Of a stretch of 64,000 nt of DNA, positions 41,307-50,308 are shown piece by piece. How positions within the stretch are numbered: the first letter of the stretch is position 1; each line of letters starts with the position of its first letter. Origin of the DNA: Xanthobacteraceae bacterium. Its GTDB lineage: Bacteria > Pseudomonadota > Alphaproteobacteria > Rhizobiales > Xanthobacteraceae. The stretch is from contig JASHOX010000289.1 of assembly GCA_030038415.1 (NCBI GenBank), positions 1 to 64,000 on the forward strand. Reading direction: 5' to 3'. The position numbers and the translations under genes were made by a program. A model generated the notes under the pieces. It was not told the DNA's origin. It worked only from the letters and a program-made list of their open reading frames with translations, and searched no databases.

Positions 41307-42032
41307 TCAGACTCCGAGATAGTCGTGCAGCTTAGCTGGATTGGCCTTGAGTTGCGGGGTCGAAAATTCATCGACGACGCGGCCATGCTCCATGATGTAG
41401 TGCCGATCGGCCACCGCGGCGGCGAAATGGAAATTCTGCTCGACCAGCAGAATGGTGAAGCCTTGCGCTTTCAATGAGCCGATGGTCTCGCGGATCTGCT
41501 GGATGATGACCGGCGCCAACCCTTCGGTCGGCTCGTCGAGCAAGAGCAAGCGGGCGCCGGTGCGCAGGATGCGGCCGATCGCCAGCATCTGCTGCTCGCC
41601 GCCGGAGAGCTTCGTGCCCTGACTTGAAAGCCGCTCGCGCAGGTTGGGAAACAGCGCAAAAATGCGTTCGACATCGAGCCCGCCCGGGCGCACCTGCGGC
41701 GGCAGCAACAAATTCTCGCGGACGTTCAGACTGGCGAAAATTCCGCGCTCCTCCGGACAGAAGGCGATACCGCCACGAGCGATCGCGTCGGACGACAGGC
41801 CGACGAGCTCGCGGTCTTCGAAACGCACCGAGCCGCGGCGCTGCTCGACGATGCCCATGATCGCTTTCAGGGTTGTGGTCTTGCCGACGCCGTTGCGGCC
41901 AAGCAGCGTCACCACCTCGCCCGGCTGCACGTCGAATGTCACACCGTGCAAAATGTGCGACTCGCCGTACCAGGCTTCGAGCCCCTTAACCGCGAGCATG
42001 GCGTGGGTCCCGGCTGAATGCTTGTCAATCAT
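41307..42032 (-). CDS. livF: ABC transporter ATP-binding protein LivF
   Basis: 241 residues. The ATG at 42032 overlaps the end of livG by 8 bases (ATGATTGA). Walker A GRNGVGKTT, Q-loop region, signature LSGGEQQMLAIG, Walker B LLLLDEPTEGLAP. Second ATPase of the Liv system. LivF and LivG drive the transporter. Confidence 0.95.
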   Translation of the reverse strand: MIDKHSAGTHAMLAVKGLEAWYGESHILHGVTFDVQPGEVVTLLGRNGVGKTTTLKAIMGIVEQRRGSVRFEDRELVGLSSDAIARGGIAFCPEERGIFASLNVRENLLLPPQVRPGGLDVERIFALFPNLRERLSSQGTKLSGGEQQMLAIGRILRTGARLLLLDEPTEGLAPVIIQQIRETIGSLKAQGFTILLVEQNFHFAAAVADRHYIMEHGRVVDEFSTPQLKANPAKLHDYLGV

Positions 42033-42780
42033 GACCGGTTCCGAGATAGGCTTCACGCACCGCGGGATCCGCCGATACGGTCTGGTAATCGCCCTCGGCG
42101 AGCACCTGGCCGCGCGTGAGCACCGTGATGCGATCGCACAGATCGGCGACCACGCTGAGATTATGCTCGACCATCAGGACGGTGCGGCTCGCCGCGACCG
42201 ATTTGATCAGCGCGCTGATGCGGGTGATGTCGTCATGGCCCATGCCCGCGGTCGGCTCGTCGAGCAGCAGCATTGCCGGATCGAGCGCCAGCGTGGTTGC
42301 GATTTCGAGCGCGCGCTTGTGACCATAAGGCAATTCGGTCGCCAGGGCATTGGCATAAGGAGAAAGCCCGACGTCGGCAATCAGCGCCAGAGCGCGCTCG
42401 TCGAGCGCGTGCAGGACGCGCTTACTGCGCCAGAAATCGAACGAGCCGCCGCGGCGGCGCTGCAACGCAATGCGGACGTTTTCCAGCACCGTCAGATGCG
42501 GGAACACCGCGGAAATCTGAAACGAACGCACCAGCCCGAGCCGCGCGACGTCAGCCGGCTTGAGCGCGGTGATGTCGCGCCCGTCGAATACGATGCGCCC
42601 CCGAGTGGGGCTGAGAAACTTGCTCAACAGATTGAAGCAAGTGGTTTTGCCGGCGCCATTCGGGCCGATCATGGCGTGAATGCTACCGCGCGCGACGCGT
42701 AGATTGACCGAGCGCACCGCGATAAAACCGGCAAAATCCTTGGTCAGGTCCTCCGTTTCGAGGACGGTATCGTCACGCAC
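42025..42780 (-). CDS. livG: ABC transporter ATP-binding protein LivG
   Basis: 251 residues. Walker A GPNGAGKTT, VRSFQISAVFPHLTVLENV (Q-loop), signature LPYGHKRALEIA (degenerate, as usual in LivG), Walker B MLLLDEPTAGM. First gene of the Liv operon. Upstream is a region of about 290 bases that contains a strong terminator for the convergent-strand neighbour and presumably this operon's promoter. Confidence 0.94.
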   Translation of the reverse strand: MRDDTVLETEDLTKDFAGFIAVRSVNLRVARGSIHAMIGPNGAGKTTCFNLLSKFLSPTRGRIVFDGRDITALKPADVARLGLVRSFQISAVFPHLTVLENVRIALQRRRGGSFDFWRSKRVLHALDERALALIADVGLSPYANALATELPYGHKRALEIATTLALDPAMLLLDEPTAGMGHDDITRISALIKSVAASRTVLMVEHNLSVVADLCDRITVLTRGQVLAEGDYQTVSADPAVREAYLGTGHD

Positions 42781-42903
42781 CTACTGGTCCCCCACAGCCC
42801 ACATTCTCCGCCATCTTCGCCGCGGGCGTAAAGCGAATTAGCGATTGTCCGAGCCGATGCGACAGTTAGGCCGTGATCTCGAGATTGTTTCATTAAAACG
42901 AAG

Positions 42904-42936
42904 ACCCGCCCGGAGGGGACGAGTCCGGGCGGGTCG
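42904..42936 (-). terminator. Rho-independent terminator after anti-sigma factor gene
   Basis: Perfect 12-base arms GACCCGCCCGGA / TCCGGGCGGGTC with a 9-base loop. On the minus strand the stem is followed by TTCGTTTT, a T-rich tract. It lies 138 bases past the anti-sigma gene end at 43074 and ahead of livG, so it insulates the two leftward transcription units. Confidence 0.75.
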
Positions 42937-43073
42937 AAATATCGGCGCTGGCGTCAGGGGTGTAGCGCGCCGATGGGGCCTGTTTGCGCCACCGTTAATT
43001 CGTCGTGCTGCCCGACAAAAGGTTCAAGGCAGAAAATTCTTGCAATCACAGTAGGGTAGCCGGAATCTCGAGG

Positions 43074-43805
43074 TTATTTGCTCGGTCCGGCAGGTTCGGC
43101 GGGTTCGGCTGGCTCAGCGGTCTCGGCCGGCTCGGCCGACGCCACGACGCGCTCCTGGCGCATGCGGGCGATAATCTTGCCGAGCTCTTCCTTAGCGAGC
43201 GACGTCATGGCGATGCGCACGCGATAAAGCCCGCCCTCCGTCGGACCGTCGACCAGGGCGGCCTGATAATTGTGCAGGAAATTCGTGATCTCGGCGGCGC
43301 TCGCGGCTTGCGCAAAGCGCACCATGGCAAACGTGCCATGGCGATGCACGGTGCCGAGCGAGGCCTGCTGGGCCGGGCTTTGCGGCTTGGTGAAAATGTC
43401 GACGAGCATGAAGGCCTGCAGCGCGATAGCGAGTACGGCAAAGGACGCCGCCACCGCCAAAGTGCGCGGCGGCAGATTGGCGAAAAATCCGGTCAGCCAA
43501 CCGGCGGCGGCGCCGGGAACGTGCTTGGGGGCGGCATTGGCCTCGGCATCGATCGCCGCCATCAGCCGGTCGACGACATGCGGCCGCGGCGCGCCGAGCG
43601 TCTCGTTGAGGTGGATGGTCTCGACAAGCTCTTCGCGAACCAGCTCGACATGGCGCGCGAGCTCGGCATCCTGCTGCAACGCCTCCTCGACGCGCTGGCG
43701 GTCGCGGCGACGCAGCGTGCCGGCCGCGTACCAGGGCAACAGCGCCTCGATGTCGCCGGGCTCGCCATTTTGGCCACGATTGCGTGCCGCATCGCCGCTC
43801 ATCAT
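43074..43805 (-). CDS. Anti-sigma factor, membrane-anchored
   Basis: 243 residues. The ATG at 43805 overlaps the sigma gene stop (ATGA). N-terminal cytoplasmic part contains DIEALLPWYAAGTLRRRDRQRVEEAL, a zinc-finger-type anti-sigma pattern in which the usual Cys are missing. One membrane helix (LAVAASFAVLAIALQAFMLV) follows near residue 125. The C-terminal periplasmic half has FAQAASAAEITNFLHNYQAALVDGP and a Pro/Ala/Glu tail. It probably holds the co-transcribed ECF sigma until a signal arrives. Confidence 0.82.
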   Translation of the reverse strand: MMSGDAARNRGQNGEPGDIEALLPWYAAGTLRRRDRQRVEEALQQDAELARHVELVREELVETIHLNETLGAPRPHVVDRLMAAIDAEANAAPKHVPGAAAGWLTGFFANLPPRTLAVAASFAVLAIALQAFMLVDIFTKPQSPAQQASLGTVHRHGTFAMVRFAQAASAAEITNFLHNYQAALVDGPTEGGLYRVRIAMTSLAKEELGKIIARMRQERVVASAEPAETAEPAEPAEPAGPSK

Positions 43806-44368
43806 GGCCAACCTCGATCGATTCCCGCCATTCGGCACAGCTCGCCCAGCTTCTTGCGCGCATAGAACATTCGCGTCTTCACGGTGTTCTCCGGAATTCC
43901 GATAATCCGAGCGACTTCCTCCACCGATTTCTCGTGGTAATAGACGAGATCGATGACTTCGCGGTGCTCGCGCGACAGTTCGGCCAGGCACTTGCGCAGT
44001 TTCTCGCCTTTGTCGAGCTTCGCCAGGGCAAGTTCCGGATCATCCGAAGGTTCCTCGATCAATTCCGCAGTTTCGTCGTCCAGCCCGTCCTCGCGCCGCT
44101 TGCGCAACAGCGACAGCGCCTTGAAGCGAGCGATGGCAATGAGCCAGGTAGAGACCGCGCTTCTGCCTTCAAACCGGTCGGCCTGTCGCCAGACATCCAA
44201 GAACACCTCGCCGATGACGTCCTCCGCCGCCATCTCGTCGCGCAACAGACGCAGCACAAAGCGGTAAACCCGCACATGGTGCCGCGCGAACAGCACCTGC
44301 ATCGCCAGCCGGTCGCCCCTGGCAATTCGACCGATCAGCGCTTCATCGGCCGGTGCTTGCATCGCCAT
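43802..44368 (-). CDS. ECF-family RNA polymerase sigma factor
   Basis: 188 residues. Sigma region 2: ARHHVRVYRFVLRLLRDEMAAEDVIGEVFLDVW with the conserved AEDV..E.F; region 4: LAELSREHREVIDLVYYHEKSVEEVARIIGIPENTVKTRMFYARKKL. Group 4 sigma, translationally coupled to its anti-sigma. Signal and regulon unknown. The promoter of the pair may be autoregulated. Confidence 0.92.
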   Translation of the reverse strand: MAMQAPADEALIGRIARGDRLAMQVLFARHHVRVYRFVLRLLRDEMAAEDVIGEVFLDVWRQADRFEGRSAVSTWLIAIARFKALSLLRKRREDGLDDETAELIEEPSDDPELALAKLDKGEKLRKCLAELSREHREVIDLVYYHEKSVEEVARIIGIPENTVKTRMFYARKKLGELCRMAGIDRGWP

Positions 44369-44611
44369 AGAGTCGGCTCACGAATTGGTCACGGCTCGCC
44401 GCCGCAAGGTTCAAATGCTGTGAATAATTTTTGATGCTGCGAGGCACACGGACTAGAGTGAATTCTCGCATTTCCTCAGAGTCTTAGCCACGGAGAGGGA
44501 CTGCCCCGGCACCGGGCCGCCAAATTGCTCCCGAACCGGGCCGCGGCGCAAGGTCTTTCCCGCCTCGCCCCGTAATCCGCCTGTTTTTGCGTTAATTTGA
44601 CCCTGGAAAGC

Positions 44612-46153
44612 TCAGCGGCCGGGGCCGGGAAGCGTTTCGCCGAGCGGCTTTTCCTCGAGCAGGATCACTGCCAGGAACGAAATTGTCAGCGTACCGGCAA
44701 TGGCGAGGAAAACCGTCTTGAAGGTCGCGACCGACGCGCTGCCCAAAAACGCGTGACCCAGCGAACCCGGCGCGGCACCGACCGGCGCATGGGCCAGCAC
44801 GATCGCGCCGAACCCGGCAATCAGCATGGTGCCCATCAGCGTACGCGCAAAATTCATGGTGCCGATGGCTGCGCCCAGATTGTGAATGGCGACGGTGTTT
44901 TGCAGCGCCACCTGGGTGAGCGGCGCCGTCGGCCCGAAACCGATGCCGATCAGAAACAAAATGATCTCGAATCTCAACGAGCTCATGGCCTCGGCGGAAA
45001 GGGCAAGCGCAACCACGGCGCCAAGGCCGATGCAGAGAAAGCAGAGCGGCAAGAGCTTATAATGCCGCACCCGGCCGATCACCTGGCTCGACAATCCGGC
45101 GCTGATATTGAGCGTGACCATAAGAATCATCAGGCTCAAGCCCGACGAGGTCGCCGACCAGCCGAGCGCGCTTTGCAGATACATCGGCAGAAAAATATTG
45201 AGGCAGACGATCGAACCCCAGCCAAAGGAGTGTGCCGCAATGGTCAGCCGCGCGGCGGGATCGGACAGGATGGCGATCGGGATCAACGGTTCGACGGCGG
45301 TGAGAAGCCGCACGACGAAGCCGGCGCCCAGGACCAGGGCAGCGCCGAGCAGCGTGAGAACCGGCGCCGACAGCCAGGGATAGTGCACACCGCCGAGATT
45401 GAGCGCCAGCATGAAGGACGAGCTTGCCGCCATCACCAGGATCGCGCCGATAAAATCGAGCCGGTGCGGCCGGCCGTGCCAGGGCAGCCGCTGCAGTGTC
45501 TTAAGCGCCAGCACGATGGTCAGGATGCAGAACGGAATCTTCCAGATGAAGATCATCCACCAATACCAATGATCGCAAATCCAGCCGCCGAGCGCCGGAC
45601 CGCAACCGCCGGCGGTCGTGAAAGCGATCGAGAAATAGGTGTAATATTTGGCGCGCTCCTTGGGCGGCGCCATGTCGCCGAGCACCATCTGAGCGCTCGA
45701 AATCATGCCGCCCCCGCCCATCCCCTGCACCACGCGACCGCAGATCAGCATCAGCATGCTGGACGCCGTTGCCGAGATGAACGCGCCGGTCATGTAGATC
45801 ATAAGCGCAATCAACAGCGAGGCGCGGCGGCCGTGGATATCGGCGAACTTGCCGTAAAGCGGCGTGAGCGCGGTGGCGGCGATCAGGTAGGACGTGATCA
45901 CCCAGGGCAGCTCGTTGACGTCACCGAACACGCGTCCGATGGTCGGCAGCGCGCTGGCTAGGATCGATTGATCGACAGAGCCGAGGAATACCGGCAGCAT
46001 CATGCTCATGACGATGATGCGCTTTTCGCCATGCGTCAGCGGTTCGGGCTGGGCTTGCGCGTCGGCTGTGGCATAAGCGATCGGCCTGGACAAATCCGGG
46101 GTCGCAATCGCCGTCTCCCGCAAATACGCGGCGCCTTCGCGCTCATCGTTCAT
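44612..46153 (-). CDS. DHA2-family MFS drug exporter (EmrB/QacA type)
   Basis: 513 residues, ATG at 46153, about 14 membrane helices. Motifs: FLGSVDQSILASALPTIG (helix 1 D motif), KFADIHGRR (motif A), QGMGGGGMISSA (motif C region). A proton-driven exporter of drugs or other toxic compounds. No EmrA partner is adjacent. The basis of substrate choice is not visible. Confidence 0.92.
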   Translation of the reverse strand: MNDEREGAAYLRETAIATPDLSRPIAYATADAQAQPEPLTHGEKRIIVMSMMLPVFLGSVDQSILASALPTIGRVFGDVNELPWVITSYLIAATALTPLYGKFADIHGRRASLLIALMIYMTGAFISATASSMLMLICGRVVQGMGGGGMISSAQMVLGDMAPPKERAKYYTYFSIAFTTAGGCGPALGGWICDHWYWWMIFIWKIPFCILTIVLALKTLQRLPWHGRPHRLDFIGAILVMAASSSFMLALNLGGVHYPWLSAPVLTLLGAALVLGAGFVVRLLTAVEPLIPIAILSDPAARLTIAAHSFGWGSIVCLNIFLPMYLQSALGWSATSSGLSLMILMVTLNISAGLSSQVIGRVRHYKLLPLCFLCIGLGAVVALALSAEAMSSLRFEIILFLIGIGFGPTAPLTQVALQNTVAIHNLGAAIGTMNFARTLMGTMLIAGFGAIVLAHAPVGAAPGSLGHAFLGSASVATFKTVFLAIAGTLTISFLAVILLEEKPLGETLPGPGR

Positions 46154-46469
46154 GAAACGTATTTCCGCCGCCACCGATGGCAGCGTTCCCCGACGGAATG
46201 ACCGCAGGAGCAATACCGGCAAAGGCGGCTGCTGTCATATGCACAATGACCGAACTTGACGCATGGCAGCCCTTCGGCGGTTCCGGACCGCCAAATGACG
46301 CCACAAACAAGCCATGTCACAAATTGGTGTCCTACCCATCACATCTTTACCCAGACAGCCCCAACCAATGCACCCTCGTGTAAAATACGGGCGCTTATGC
46401 GAGCGTCATCGAGGCGACCAAACGCGACCATCGCGTCGAAGGTGACCGGAAGAACCGCAGGGGATTGGC

Positions 46470-46947
46470 ATGACACTTCTCGAATTTCACGTTCTCATCA
46501 GCCTGATCGAAATGGTCGTTGGCCTCGTCATGCTCTACGGCCTGATAACGGGCAAGCCGTTCGCCGCCTGGACGGCGCTGTTTTTCGCTTCCGCCATTCT
46601 GACCAGCGTGACCGGCTTTCCGCTGGCCCGTTCGGCTTCGATCCGCCGCGCGCAGTCGGCATCCTCACCCTCGTGCTCTTGGCGATCGCGGTCAGCGCCT
46701 ATTATTTGTTCCGGCTCGCCGGCGCCTGGCGCTGGATCTATGTCGTCACCGCGCTGGCCGCGCTTTATCTCGACTTCTTCGTCGGCGTCATCCAGTCGTT
46801 CATGAAAATTCCGTCGCTGCACGCCTTGGCGCCGACCCAATCAGAACCGCCGTTTCTGGTGGCGCAGCTCGTCGTCCTCGCACTCTTTGTGGTGTTGGGA
46901 TTCATGCGCTGCGCAAGTTCCATCCGCGCTTCGCGTCCGCGGCTTGA
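46470..46947 (+). pseudogene. Membrane protein gene interrupted by a frameshift
   Basis: The frame starting at ATG 46470 encodes a membrane protein (TLLEFHVLISLIEMVVGLVMLYG, then FAAWTALFFASAILTSVTGFPL). At about 46625 the reading turns non-protein-like, while the next frame continues with PFGFDPPRAVGILTLVLLAIA, AWRWIYVVTALAALYLDFFVGVIQSF and LVVLALFVVLGF. A single missing base near CCGCTGGCCCGTTC would restore one frame. A second, weaker shift near 46905 could bring in a stop at 46945-46947. The second half therefore looks genuinely coding. Either a real pseudogene or a sequence error. Four or five helices in total; function unknown. Confidence 0.7.
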
Positions 46948-46964
46948 AAGAAGAGGAGATGAAA

Positions 46965-47492
46965 ATGAACCCTCGCGATCCCAAAGCCTTGCAAACCGAC
47001 GCCCTTGCAACGCCGACCGACATGAAATCGAACGCCGTGCGCGACATTGCCGGTGCGCTCACCATCCTCCTCGCCGACATGTTCGCGCTTTACATAAAGA
47101 CCAAGAATTTCCACTGGCACATGTCGGGACCGCATTTCCGCGATTATCATTTGTTGCTCGATGAGCAGAGCGAGCAGATTTTCGCCACGACCGACGACAT
47201 CGCCGAACGCGCCCGCAAGATCGGCGGTACGACTTTGCGTTCGATCGGCCATATCGGCCGACTGCAGCGCGTACTCGACAACGACGCCGATTACGTCACT
47301 CCGCTCGACATGCTGGCGGAGCTGCGCGACGACAACAAGCAACTGACGGCCAATTTACGCGAGACTCACGATCTGTGCGACGAGCATGGCGACGTCGCTA
47401 CCGCGAGCATGATCGAAGTCTGGATTGACGAGGCCGAGCGCCGCACCTGGTTCTTGTTCGAGTCCACGCGCGAGGTCGGCGAAACCGCCTGA
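46965..47492 (+). CDS. dps: Dps-family DNA-binding ferritin-like protein
   Basis: 175 residues from the second ATG of a close pair; GAGGAG sits 6-7 bases ahead of 46965, better spaced than the ATG at 46959. Ferroxidase/Dps pattern: ALTILLADMFALYIKTKNFHWHMSGPHFRDYHLLLDEQSEQIF in outline, with the conserved His (FHWH) and the D..E residues of the interfacial iron site. It stores iron and protects DNA during starvation or peroxide stress. A basic N-terminal tail with Lys/Arg may bind DNA. Confidence 0.93.
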   Translation: MNPRDPKALQTDALATPTDMKSNAVRDIAGALTILLADMFALYIKTKNFHWHMSGPHFRDYHLLLDEQSEQIFATTDDIAERARKIGGTTLRSIGHIGRLQRVLDNDADYVTPLDMLAELRDDNKQLTANLRETHDLCDEHGDVATASMIEVWIDEAERRTWFLFESTREVGETA

Positions 47493-47509
47493 GCTTTAGG
47501 CCGCCGTCG

Positions 47510-48160
47510 CTACTGCTTGAGCGTATTGGCGACCTTGAAGCTCGCCTCGGTCTTGGCGTTGATGTCGTCAAGCGTGACGTCGGGCGCCAGCTCGATCAGC
47601 GTCAAGCCGCCGCCGTGGCGGTCGAGCGTGAACACACCGAGGTCGGTGATCACCATGTCGACGACGCCGGCGCCGGTAAGCGGCAGCGTGCACATCTTCT
47701 TCAGCTTGGAATCGCCCTTGGCGGAATGCTCCATCACCACGACGACTTTCTTGACGCCGCCGACCAGATCCATGGCGCCACCCATGCCCTTCACCACTTT
47801 ACCGGGGATCATCCAGTTGGCGAGATCGCCGTTCTCCGCCACTTCCATGGCGCCGAGGATGGCGATGTCGATATGGCCGCCGCGGATCATGGCGAATGAG
47901 TCCGCCGAGTTGAAGTAGCTCGTCGTCGGCAGCTCGGTAACAGTCTGCTTGCCGGCATTGATGAGATCAGGATCTTCCTCGCCCTCGAACGGGAACGGCC
48001 CGGTGCCGAGCATGCCGTTCTCCGATTGCAGTTGCACGCTCATGCCGTCCGGGATGTAATTCGACACCAGCGTCGGGATGCCGATGCCGAGATTGACGTA
48101 AAAGCCGTCGCGCAACTCCTTGGCGGCGCGTTCGGCCATCTGATCGCGGGTCCAGGGCAT
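47510..48160 (-). CDS. scoB: 3-oxoacid CoA-transferase subunit B
   Basis: 216 residues. It shares one base with the scoA stop (TAATG). Beta-type CoA transferase: [16 protein letters not shown] and [13 protein letters not shown], in which the Glu forms the CoA thioester intermediate. Together with scoA it moves CoA from succinyl-CoA to acetoacetate, entering ketone bodies or PHB breakdown products into the TCA cycle. Confidence 0.94.
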   Translation of the reverse strand: MPWTRDQMAERAAKELRDGFYVNLGIGIPTLVSNYIPDGMSVQLQSENGMLGTGPFPFEGEEDPDLINAGKQTVTELPTTSYFNSADSFAMIRGGHIDIAILGAMEVAENGDLANWMIPGKVVKGMGGAMDLVGGVKKVVVVMEHSAKGDSKLKKMCTLPLTGAGVVDMVITDLGVFTLDRHGGGLTLIELAPDVTLDDINAKTEASFKVANTLKQ

Positions 48161-48897
48161 TAGACTTCCTCCCCTGTTCCGGCCGGCGCGTCGGCTTTTT
48201 GACGCTTGCGGACCGTGCGTTGCTCGATGTGCTTGGTCGCCGTCGGCACGTGGATCATGCGTTTGACATAGATGCCGGGCGTGACGATGTGATCGGGATT
48301 GATGTCACCGGGCTTCACCAGGTGCTCGACCTCGGCCACGGTCACCTTGCCAGCGGTCGCCATCGGCGGATTAAAATTGCGCGCGGTCTTGCGATAGACG
48401 AGATTGCCCTCGGTATCGCCGCGATAGGCATGAACGATCGACAGATCGGCAACCAGGCCCCGCTCCATCACATAGCGCTCGCCGTCGAATTCGCGCGTGT
48501 CCTTGCCTTCAGCGATCTTGGTGCCGTAACCGGTCTTGGTGAAGAAAGCCGGAATGCCGGCGCCGCCGGCACGGATGCGCTCGGCCAGCGTGCCCTGCGG
48601 GTTGAACTCGATCTCCAGCTCGTTGGCTAGAAACTGGTTCATGAAGGTCTTGTTCTCCCCGACATAAGAGGAGATCATTTTCTTGATCTGGCGGGTGTCG
48701 AGCAGGATGCCGAGCCCTTTGCCGTCGGTCCCGCAATTATTGGAGACGACAGTCAGGTTCTTGACCCCGGAGTCGCGGATCGCGAGGATCAAGGTTTCCG
48801 GGATGCCGCACAGGCCGAAGCCACCGGCCATGATGGTCATGCCATCCTTCAGCAACCCGGCCAGTGCGGATCGTGCATCCGCATAGACCTTGTTCAT
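48160..48897 (-). CDS. scoA: 3-oxoacid CoA-transferase subunit A
   Basis: 245 residues; start at 48897. Alpha-type CoA transferase: [19 protein letters not shown] (GGFGLCG motif), [34 protein letters not shown]. Forms the heteromer with ScoB. The last 25 residues are charged ([14 protein letters not shown]) and probably flexible. Confidence 0.94.
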   Translation of the reverse strand: MNKVYADARSALAGLLKDGMTIMAGGFGLCGIPETLILAIRDSGVKNLTVVSNNCGTDGKGLGILLDTRQIKKMISSYVGENKTFMNQFLANELEIEFNPQGTLAERIRAGGAGIPAFFTKTGYGTKIAEGKDTREFDGERYVMERGLVADLSIVHAYRGDTEGNLVYRKTARNFNPPMATAGKVTVAEVEHLVKPGDINPDHIVTPGIYVKRMIHVPTATKHIEQRTVRKRQKADAPAGTGEEV

Positions 48898-48955
48898 GAC
48901 CGCTCCATTTCCCCCGGGCAAATCTCAGATACGCATAACCGGACCTGCGGAAAGG

Positions 48956-49183
48956 TCAACCATTGCCCGGCATGGCGTATGTTCCGATGATAGGAAGCTG
49001 AATTTGCGGGTGCGGATAATAGTTCCACGCCACAAACATCGCGGCAAACAGGATCGCCGCGACGACCGCGGCGCCGACGCGGTTGCGAAACGATATGATG
49101 CCACCGATGAAGGCGGAGACGAATACGAAGGCCGCCATCAAGGTGACGTAAGTCCAGTTCACGGTGGACAGGTCGATCGACAT
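48956..49183 (-). CDS. Small two-helix membrane protein
   Basis: 75 residues from 49183; GGGGAGCCACTC precedes the ATG. Two membrane helices: VTLMAAFVFVSAFIGGII and VGAAVVAAILFAAMFVAW, with a tail YYPHPQIQLP. Conserved-looking small protein of unknown function. It lies just ahead of scoAB (58 bases), possibly in the same leftward transcript. Confidence 0.65.
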   Translation of the reverse strand: MSIDLSTVNWTYVTLMAAFVFVSAFIGGIISFRNRVGAAVVAAILFAAMFVAWNYYPHPQIQLPIIGTYAMPGNG

Positions 49184-49343
49184 GAGTGGCTCCCCGATAG
49201 GCCCCGATCCGGACCGGTTCGCGCCGATGTTAGCCGAGGTCACCGTCGCGCGCGACACCTTGGCGCGGCTTCGCACAAGAAGATATAAGACGGCCGCAAC
49301 CCGCCAGTGACGTCACCCCGGCGCGTTGCCGGTACCCGCCCCG

Positions 49344-50297
49344 ATGACCAATGTCCTCATTCTGCTCGGCCTGACGGAGACGATCCGCAAGCAATATCGC
49401 GACCGCTTGCAGGAGCGGTTTCCCGACGTGCCTATGACGCTGGTCGACCATCACTCCAAGGTCGCCCCCCACATCGCCGCCGCCGATGCTTTGATCACCT
49501 TCACTCCGATGATGACGGCGAAAGTTCTGGAGCAGGCGCCGAACCTGAAATGGATCCAGACGCTGGGCACCGGCGTCGACAACCTCATCGACCAGCCGAC
49601 GCTACGCAAAGACGTCATCGTCACCAATGTCCGCGGCATCCACGGCCCGCCGGTCTCGGAAGCCGCCCTCGCCTCCATGCTGGCGCTGGCGCGTAATCTG
49701 CCCGGCGCCGTCCGCGGTCAGGACGCGCATGAGTGGCGGCGCTGGCCGGCGCAGCTTTTGCACAACAAGACGGTGGGCATTTTCGGCGTTGGCTTGATCG
49801 CCGAAGCGCTGGCGCCGATATGCAAGGCCTTCGGTATGCGCGTTGTCGGTGTGAGCTCGTCGCCGCGTGACGTGCCCGGATTCGACCGCATGCATAGCCG
49901 CGATGAGCTCACGTGGGTGGTCGGCGACTTCGACTTTTTCGTGCTGCTGACGCCGCTGACGGCGGCAACGCGCAACTCTATCGACGCCAGGGTGCTTAAG
50001 GCGATGAAGCCGTCGAGCTTTCTCATCAATCTCGCCCGCGGCGGCGTGGTCGACGAGACCGCTTTGGTCGAGGCGCTCAAGGCCGGCCGCATTGCTGGCG
50101 CCGCGCTCGACGTGTTCAACCAGGAACCGCTGCCGGCCGATCATCCGTTCTGGGCGATGCAGAACGTCATCATCACCACGCATCAGGGCGGCTTCTGCGA
50201 CGTCTATATCGACTACGCGCTGCCGACCGTGGAAGCCAATATGCGAGCCTTTCTCTCCGGCGACATTGGCGGCATGATCAACGTGGTGGAGCATTAG
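49344..50297 (+). CDS. D-2-hydroxyacid dehydrogenase family protein
   Basis: 317 residues from the ATG at 49344. NAD-binding domain with VGIFGVGLIAEALA (GxGxxA loop variant), then the catalytic Arg in NLARGGVVDE, Glu in NQEPLPADHPFW, and His in THQGGF. These are the R-E-H residues of the family. It interconverts a 2-keto acid and a D-2-hydroxy acid. The next gene, an M24-type protein, starts 11 bases after the stop, so the two probably handle one substrate. Confidence 0.93.
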   Translation: MTNVLILLGLTETIRKQYRDRLQERFPDVPMTLVDHHSKVAPHIAAADALITFTPMMTAKVLEQAPNLKWIQTLGTGVDNLIDQPTLRKDVIVTNVRGIHGPPVSEAALASMLALARNLPGAVRGQDAHEWRRWPAQLLHNKTVGIFGVGLIAEALAPICKAFGMRVVGVSSSPRDVPGFDRMHSRDELTWVVGDFDFFVLLTPLTAATRNSIDARVLKAMKPSSFLINLARGGVVDETALVEALKAGRIAGAALDVFNQEPLPADHPFWAMQNVIITTHQGGFCDVYIDYALPTVEANMRAFLSGDIGGMINVVEH

Positions 50298-50308
50298 GAG
50301 TGAAGTGA

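Noticed and set aside
40037-41335. 432-codon plus-strand frame
   Set aside because: Antisense to the ABC binding-protein gene with signal peptide and good ribosome site.
44597-45961. 454-codon open frame on the plus strand
   Set aside because: It is antisense to the DHA2 exporter and rich in Arg, Gln and Asp as expected from reversed G/C-rich codons; no domain.
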